Source of the DNA: Gimibacter soli
GTDB taxonomy: Bacteria; Pseudomonadota; Alphaproteobacteria; Sphingomonadales; Kordiimonadaceae
Direction: 5' to 3'
Length of the DNA stretch: 64,000 bases
Assembly (NCBI RefSeq): GCF_028463845.1
Contig: NZ_CP116805.1
Span: forward strand, 3,406,001 to 3,470,000
Part shown: positions 58,908-64,000 of the stretch, piece after piece
Position numbering within the stretch: position 1 is the first letter of the stretch
Layout of the letters: the number at the start of each line of letters is the position of its first letter
The notes under the pieces: generated by a model
What the model saw: only the letters and a program-made list of their open reading frames with translations
Databases searched by the model: none
Told to the model about the DNA's origin: nothing
Translations under genes and position numbers: made by a program

Positions 58908-59342
58908 TCAGGCCTTGCTTTCCATCGCTTTTTCGATCGCCAAAAAAAGCGCGTCGCGGCTGATCGGCTTGCCGACCACGCCATCGATCCCGACATTCAG
59001 GTAAAGCTCCATATCCTCGTCGGATACATTCGCGGTGAAGGCAAGGATACAGATGTTGCCCCGCGTGCCCTCGATCGAGCGGATGCCTTCGGCGGCCTCG
59101 ATGCCGCTCATGCCGGGCATCTTGATATCCATGAGGACAAGATCGAACGGCTGCTTGCTGTAGCGCACGGCATCAATGGCATCGAATCCGTTCGACACCA
59201 GCTTGACCTCATAATTCCCAAGTTCTAGGAAACGGCTGATGAGGGCCTGATTGATCTTGTTGTCTTCGGCAACCAGCACCCTGCAGGAGCGTTTTGCAAC
59301 TTCCGGGTAGCGTGGCACCTCGATCGGCTCGAGATAATCCAT
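58908..59342 (-). CDS. Single-domain response regulator (receiver only)
   Basis: The 144-residue protein is a receiver domain with an 18-residue N-terminal extension. The acidic pair is Glu26-Asp27 (VLVAEDNKINQ), the phosphoacceptor is Asp72 (LVLMDIKMPGMSG) and the conserved Lys is in VGKPIS. The sequence resembles receivers fused to hybrid kinases but stands alone, so it probably relays phosphate or controls a protein partner. ATG 59342 has AGGA close upstream; the much longer frame to 59669 overlaps the divergent transporter gene and is rejected. Confidence 0.88.
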   Translation of the reverse strand: MDYLEPIEVPRYPEVAKRSCRVLVAEDNKINQALISRFLELGNYEVKLVSNGFDAIDAVRYSKQPFDLVLMDIKMPGMSGIEAAEGIRSIEGTRGNICILAFTANVSDEDMELYLNVGIDGVVGKPISRDALFLAIEKAMESKA

Positions 59343-59500
59343 ATGTCCTGGCCTTAAAACTCTGTACTCGGCCCCCGTCCGGCACTTTACCGTAAGCTGT
59401 GGCCCCCGCCAACAGTCTTCTGCATACAATACTCCGCCGCAGACTTGATCGGCGCGACCCTTGCCCCTAGTCTCGGGCCCTTGAGGGGAGATTTGCATCG

Positions 59501-60967
59501 ATGACAAGCCAACAGGCGCCGGCAGCCGCAGCCGACCGTCCACTTTACCAGCGTATCGGCCTTGTGGCCGGGCCGCTTCTCTTTGCGCTGATCCTCCTGA
59601 TGGATGCGCCCGAGGGAATGAGCGACACGGCATGGAAGACCGTTGCTGTCGCCGCGCTGATGGCGGCATGGTGGGCGACCGAAGCCATCCCCCTGCCGGT
59701 GACGAGCCTTCTGCCCATCGTGATGTTGCCGATGCTCGATGTCGTGCCCATGAAGGCGGCGACCGGGCCTTATGCGGCCCCGGTGATCTTCCTCCTGATG
59801 GGCGGTTTCATCGCGGCAATGGCGATGCAGCGCTGGCACCTGCACCGGCGGATCGCGCTTACCATCCTGTCGCTCGCCGGCGACAAGCCGGGTGCGCTGA
59901 TCGGCGGCTTCATGGCCACGTCCGCCATCCTTTCGATGTGGATTTCAAACACGGCGACCGCGCTTCTCGTGGTCCCCATCGCCATTTCAGTGGCGGAAAC
60001 CATCCTCGGGCCGCGCGTTGAAGGCCACCGTTTCCTGATCGCGCTGCTGATCGGCTGCGCCTGGTCGGCCTCCATCGGCGGCCTTGGCACCTATATCGGC
60101 ACCCCGCCCAACCTGTTTGTAAAAGGCTTCATCCTTGATGCCACCGGCCGCGACATCCAGTTCCTTGAATGGATGGCCTTCGCCGTCCCCGTTGTTGCCG
60201 TCATGGTGCCGCTGGCCTGGTTCGTGCTGACCCGCATCTGTTTTCGTTTCGATGCCGAAACGGCAACAGGTGGTGCCGCCGTCATTGCCGAAGAACGCGC
60301 CGCTATCGGCGGCTGGACCAAACCGGAGCGCCGTGTAGCAATGGTGATGGGCGCCATGGCCTTCGCCTGGAGCTTCCTGCCCTTCTTCAAGGATGCCCTG
60401 CCCTTCCTTTCCGGCGTTGACGATACCCATGTGGCAGTCGCCGGAGCCATTGCCATGTTCCTGGTGCCGTCGGGCAACCGGGACGGCAACATGCTACTCG
60501 ACTGGCCGACCGCCGTGCGCCTGCCGTGGGGTGTGATCCTGCTGTTCGGTGGCGGGCTCAGCCTTGCCGCAGCCGTGCAGGCGACCGGCCTTGCTGAATG
60601 GCTCGGCACGAGCATGAGCGGTATCACCGCCGCGCCCCTTATCCTCATCATGTTCTCGGTGACGCTGCTTGTGATCTTCCTGACGGAGCTGACAAGCAAC
60701 ACGGCAACCGTCGCCGCCCTTGTGCCGATCATGGCGGCGCTGGCCGCAAGCGCGCATATCGACCCCCTCTATCTCGCCGCCCCCGTGGCGCTCGCCGGGT
60801 CATCCGCCTTCATGCTGCCGGTGGCGACAGGGCCAAACGCGGTGGTCTTCACCACGGGATACCTGCATGTGCCGGATATGGTGAAGGCGGGGCTGATCCT
60901 GAACATCCTTGGCAGCTTCGTGATCACCGGGCTTTGCTTCTGGCTGTTGCCCATCATCTTCCCCTGA
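59501..60967 (+). CDS. DASS/SLC13 family anion (dicarboxylate) transporter
   Basis: The 488-residue membrane protein has about eleven helices and the two family SNT motifs (MWISNTATALLVVPIA and ELTSNTATVAALVPIM) that form the sodium and substrate sites. IGTPPNLFVKGF near residue 200 is also typical. Family members such as VcINDY and CitT import succinate, malate or citrate with sodium or by exchange. GAGGGGAGA lies before the ATG. The substrate cannot be fixed from sequence alone. It is followed by dapF after 48 bases. Confidence 0.92.
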   Translation: MTSQQAPAAAADRPLYQRIGLVAGPLLFALILLMDAPEGMSDTAWKTVAVAALMAAWWATEAIPLPVTSLLPIVMLPMLDVVPMKAATGPYAAPVIFLLMGGFIAAMAMQRWHLHRRIALTILSLAGDKPGALIGGFMATSAILSMWISNTATALLVVPIAISVAETILGPRVEGHRFLIALLIGCAWSASIGGLGTYIGTPPNLFVKGFILDATGRDIQFLEWMAFAVPVVAVMVPLAWFVLTRICFRFDAETATGGAAVIAEERAAIGGWTKPERRVAMVMGAMAFAWSFLPFFKDALPFLSGVDDTHVAVAGAIAMFLVPSGNRDGNMLLDWPTAVRLPWGVILLFGGGLSLAAAVQATGLAEWLGTSMSGITAAPLILIMFSVTLLVIFLTELTSNTATVAALVPIMAALAASAHIDPLYLAAPVALAGSSAFMLPVATGPNAVVFTTGYLHVPDMVKAGLILNILGSFVITGLCFWLLPIIFP

Positions 60968-61015
60968 AGATTCTGTCAATAGACTCTTCACCCCTGCGGC
61001 CTTATAAGCACGCGC

Positions 61016-61837
61016 ATGAGTGAACGCGCGCCACATACGCCTTTTCTGAAGATGCATGGCCTCGGCAATGACTTTGTCATTTTCGATGCGCGCCGGCGCA
61101 CGCTCGATTTTGACGCCGGCCTCGTGCGCCGGCTGGCCAGCCGCCGCCGTGGTATCGGGTTCGACCAGATGGTCGTGCTGCGCCCGTCTGCCAATGCCGA
61201 TGCCTTCATGGAAATCTGGAATGCCGACGGCAGCGAGGTCGCGGCCTGCGGCAATGCCACGCGCTGTGTGGGCAAACTCCTCATCGCTGAACATGGCGGT
61301 GACAAGGCCTCGATTGAAACGAAAGCGGGGCTTCTGTCCGCGGTGCGCGCTGACGAGCGGATCAGTGTCAACATGGGCCCCGCGCGGCTCGACTGGCAGG
61401 AAATCCCCCTCGCCCATGCCGCCGATACGCTGCATATCCCCTATGCCATGGGCATGCTGGATGATCCGGTTGCCGTCAACATGGGCAACCCGCACGCCGT
61501 CTTCTTCGTGGAAGATGCCGATGCCGTGCCGCTCCAAGACCTCGGCCCCCAGATCGAAACCGATCCGCTGTTCCCCGAACGGGTGAATGTATCGGTCGCG
61601 ACCGTGAAAGACGGCCATATCCGCCTGCGCGTGTGGGAACGCGGCGCCGGCATCACCGAAGCCTGCGGCACCGCTGCGTGCGCGGCCACCGTTGCCGCCT
61701 TCCGGCGCGGACTGACTGACCGCCATGCCACTGTCGAGCTTGACGGCGGCACGCTCGAGATCGTCTGGTTGCCCGATGGCAGCGTGCAGATGACAGGCGA
61801 CGCCGTCCTTTCCTATGCGGGCGAGGTGGCGCTGTGA
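61016..61837 (+). CDS. dapF: Diaminopimelate epimerase
   Basis: The 273-residue enzyme has the two catalytic cysteines in symmetrical positions, in AACGNATRCV and EACGTAACAA, and the family opening FLKMHGLGNDFVIFDAR. It converts LL- to meso-diaminopimelate for lysine and peptidoglycan. No clear ribosome site is seen before the ATG. It overlaps mtaB by four bases and forms a dapF-mtaB-ftsY operon common in alphaproteobacteria. Confidence 0.97.
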   Translation: MSERAPHTPFLKMHGLGNDFVIFDARRRTLDFDAGLVRRLASRRRGIGFDQMVVLRPSANADAFMEIWNADGSEVAACGNATRCVGKLLIAEHGGDKASIETKAGLLSAVRADERISVNMGPARLDWQEIPLAHAADTLHIPYAMGMLDDPVAVNMGNPHAVFFVEDADAVPLQDLGPQIETDPLFPERVNVSVATVKDGHIRLRVWERGAGITEACGTAACAATVAAFRRGLTDRHATVELDGGTLEIVWLPDGSVQMTGDAVLSYAGEVAL

Positions 61838-63123
61838 GCGACACGATGAAAGAACATGGGGTCGATATCGTCACCTTCGGCTGCCGCCTCAACGCCTATG
61901 AAAGCGAAGTGATGCGCCGCCACGCAGAGGCAGCGGGCCTTGAAGATATCATCATCATCAACACCTGCGCGGTCACGGCCGAGGCGACCCGTCAGGCACG
62001 CCAGTCTATCCGCAAGCTGAAGCGCGAGCGCCCCGACGCCAAGATCGTCGTCACCGGCTGCGCGGCGCAGGTTGACCCCGGCCAGTTCGCCAGCATGGAA
62101 GAAGTGACCAGCGTGATCGGCAACCAGGAAAAGCTGGAAGCCAAATCCTTCGCCTCGCTCGCCACCAACGGGCTGGAGCGTGTGGCGGTGAATGACATTT
62201 TCTCGGTTAAGGAAACGGCGGGTCACCTGATCGACGGCTTCGGCGAACGCGCCCGCGCCTTCGTGCAAATCCAGAATGGCTGTAATCACCGCTGCACCTT
62301 CTGCATCATCCCCTATGGCCGCGGCAACAGCCGCTCGGTTCCGATGGGTGAAGTGATTGACCAGATCAAACGCCTCACCGACCGTGGCTTCAAGGAAGTG
62401 GTGCTGACGGGCGTGGATATCACCTCATTCGGCGAAGACCTGCCGGGCACGCCGTCCCTCGGTGCCCTCGTCCAGAAAATCCTGAAGCTGGTGCCGGATC
62501 TGCCGCGCCTGCGCATTTCCTCCATCGACAGTATCGAGGTCGACGAGCCGCTGTATGACGCCATCACCGGCGACGCCCGCGTGATGCCGCACCTGCATCT
62601 GTCCTTGCAGGCTGGCGACAATATGATCCTGAAGCGGATGAAACGCCGGCACTTGCGGGAAGATGCCATCGAATTCGCGACCCGCGTGCGCGCCCATCGC
62701 CCCGATATGGTGTTCGGCGCCGATATCATCGCCGGGTTCCCGACCGAAACCGAAGAGATGTTCGAAAACTCGCTGAAGCTTGTGGACGACTGCAGCCTCA
62801 CCTGGCTGCATGTCTTCCCCTATTCCGAGCGCGAGGGCACACCTGCCGCCAAGATTCCCAATCAGGTGCCGAAGCAGATCCGCAAGGACCGCGCTGCGCG
62901 CCTGCGTGCGGCTGGCGAGAAAAAAGTCGCCGAGCTATTCGCCGCCAGCGTGGGCCGTGAAGCCATGGTGCTCGTCGAGCGCACTGATGCCGACGGCAAG
63001 GCCACCGGCCATACCGAACAATTCATTCCCGTCGTCCTCGACCGCCCGGCCGAGCCCGGCGATCTCGTGAAAGTGCGCCTCGCCGCGCTTTCGGATGCCG
63101 TGATGGCGGGCACAACGATCTAG
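61834..63123 (+). CDS. mtaB: tRNA N6-threonylcarbamoyladenosine methylthiotransferase MtaB
   Basis: The 429-residue radical SAM enzyme has the N-terminal MTTase domain with cluster cysteines in TFGCRLNAYE, INTCAVTAEA and TGCAAQ, the radical SAM motif CNHRCTFCIIPYGRG (CX3CX2C) and a C-terminal TRAM domain. It converts t6A37 to ms2t6A37 in tRNAs reading ANN codons. The GTG start overlaps the dapF stop codon. The CRLN variant of the first motif marks MtaB rather than MiaB or RimO. Confidence 0.95.
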   Translation: MSDTMKEHGVDIVTFGCRLNAYESEVMRRHAEAAGLEDIIIINTCAVTAEATRQARQSIRKLKRERPDAKIVVTGCAAQVDPGQFASMEEVTSVIGNQEKLEAKSFASLATNGLERVAVNDIFSVKETAGHLIDGFGERARAFVQIQNGCNHRCTFCIIPYGRGNSRSVPMGEVIDQIKRLTDRGFKEVVLTGVDITSFGEDLPGTPSLGALVQKILKLVPDLPRLRISSIDSIEVDEPLYDAITGDARVMPHLHLSLQAGDNMILKRMKRRHLREDAIEFATRVRAHRPDMVFGADIIAGFPTETEEMFENSLKLVDDCSLTWLHVFPYSEREGTPAAKIPNQVPKQIRKDRAARLRAAGEKKVAELFAASVGREAMVLVERTDADGKATGHTEQFIPVVLDRPAEPGDLVKVRLAALSDAVMAGTTI

Positions 63124-63138
63124 TTTCCAAGGATTTCC

Positions 63139-64000
63139 ATGTCGGATACGCAGAAGAAAAGCTGGTTCCAGCGCCTGAAGGATGGCCTTAAACGCTCCAC
63201 GGGTGCGATCTCCACGGGCATCGGCAACATCTTCACCAAGCGCAAGCTGGATGACGACACGCTTGAAGAGCTGGAAGAACTGCTGATCACCGCCGACCTC
63301 GGCGTGTCGGTGGCGGGCAAGCTGACGCAAGCGCTCGCCAAGGGTCGCTACGACAAGGAAATCGACGAGGAAGAGGTGAAAACCGTCCTCGCTGCCGAGA
63401 TCGAGGCCATGCTGGCGCCCGTTGCCAAGCCGCTTGATGTGAACAAGGGCCTGAAGCCCCATGTGATCCTGATGACCGGTGTGAACGGGGCGGGCAAAAC
63501 CACCACCATCGGCAAGCTCGCCAAGCAGTACCGCGATGCCGGCAAGCGCGTGATGATGGCGGCGGGCGACACGTTCCGCGCCGCCGCCGTCGAGCAGCTT
63601 GTGGTGTGGGGCGAGCGCGCCGGGGTGCCTGTCATCACCAAGGAGATCGGGTCGGATGCCGCAGCCCTCGCCTTTGAAGCCGTTGACCGCGCCATTCAGG
63701 ACGGCGTCGATGTGCTGCTGATCGATACTGCCGGCCGCCTGCAGAACCGCCGCGAACTGATGGACGAACTGGCCAAGGTTGTCCGCGTGATCGGCAAGAA
63801 GCTCGACGGTGCTCCGCACGACACCGTCATCGTGCTGGATGCCACCACGGGCCAGAATGCCCTGCATCAGGTGGAGGTTTTCAAGGAAATCGCCAAACTG
63901 ACCGGCATCGTCATGACGAAGCTGGATGGCACCGCACGCGGCGGTGTGCTCGTTGCCTGCGCCGAGAAATTCAGCCTGCCCGTCCATGCCATCGGTGTGG
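63139..64000 (+). CDS. ftsY: Signal recognition particle receptor FtsY (3' end cut by window edge)
   Basis: The visible 287 residues contain the N domain (LKDGLKRSTGAISTGIGNIF, then LEELEELLITADLGV) and most of the G domain: GVNGAGKTTTIGKLAK, DTFRAAAVEQL, LIDTAGRLQNRREL and TKLDGTARGG. Only the last roughly 25-30 residues are missing. The acidic A domain of the E. coli protein is absent, as usual in alphaproteobacteria. AAGGA precedes the ATG. It docks SRP-ribosome complexes at the membrane. Confidence 0.97.
   Translation, partial: MSDTQKKSWFQRLKDGLKRSTGAISTGIGNIFTKRKLDDDTLEELEELLITADLGVSVAGKLTQALAKGRYDKEIDEEEVKTVLAAEIEAMLAPVAKPLDVNKGLKPHVILMTGVNGAGKTTTIGKLAKQYRDAGKRVMMAAGDTFRAAAVEQLVVWGERAGVPVITKEIGSDAAALAFEAVDRAIQDGVDVLLIDTAGRLQNRRELMDELAKVVRVIGKKLDGAPHDTVIVLDATTGQNALHQVEVFKEIAKLTGIVMTKLDGTARGGVLVACAEKFSLPVHAIGV

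Overview
The window is about 60% GC chromosomal DNA of an alphaproteobacterium. The evidence is the operon order mdh-sucC-sucD-sucA-sucB-lpd, the order ffh-rpsP-rimM-trmD-rplS followed by leuC-leuD-leuB-asd, a COQ9-family gene, sdhC-D-A-B, a ZapE-type ATPase, PEP-CTERM proteins of the alphaproteobacterial type and one CtrA-like site (TTAA-N7-TTAA). A Kordiimonadales- or Sphingomonadales-like organism would fit, but the sequence alone does not settle the genus. I see no rRNA, tRNA, CRISPR array, prophage or insertion sequence. No gene-free stretch exceeds 300 bases. The larger gaps (7030-7236, 18505-18773, 32234-32515, 35403-35655, 42134-42373, 54741-55015) hold the regulatory signals listed, or nothing I can name.

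Layout. 1-9988: a minus-strand transport operon (HlyD-like adaptor, LolD/MacB-type ATPase, two paralogous FtsX/MacB-type permeases, the last cut by the window edge). It faces a plus-strand NtrC-type regulator and membrane histidine kinase. Between them lie a sigma-54 promoter and two 16-bp palindromes, so the circuit can be read from the DNA. 9989-12141: PEP mutase/isocitrate lyase-family enzyme, glutathione peroxidase, a 34-residue lysine-rich protein and an Lrp/AsnC regulator. 12301-16641: a probable lysine catabolic operon (lysine/saccharopine dehydrogenase family, a ThDP enzyme, an ALDH7-type dehydrogenase). 16705-22465: MATE exporter, rpsU, COQ9, xerC, a small membrane protein, a split Ada pair and a degenerate receiver protein.

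22543-32233: sulfotransferase, then the 2-oxoglutarate dehydrogenase / succinyl-CoA synthetase / malate dehydrogenase operon. 32516-35402: four tandem paralogous PEP-CTERM surface/secreted proteins with near-identical 75-bp 3' ends and divergent middles. 35656-38566: ZapE-like ATPase, tyrosine phosphatase and an orphan periplasmic binding protein. 38764-42133: succinate dehydrogenase operon. 42374-46374: two tandem secreted S9 peptidases. 46415-50506: a split Aer-like receptor (PAS protein plus soluble MCP), a CitE-like lyase and a histidine-kinase-like protein whose phosphoacceptor His is Arg.

50559-58723: asd, leuB, leuD, leuC, then rplS, trmD, rimM, rpsP and ffh, all minus strand. 58908-64000: a receiver-only regulator, a DASS-type dicarboxylate transporter, dapF, mtaB and ftsY (cut by the window edge). 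Most of the window is core metabolism and translation. The less ordinary parts are the sigma-54 transport circuit with a repeated leader motif, the PEP-CTERM array, the ThDP enzyme in the lysine cluster and the two degenerate signalling proteins.
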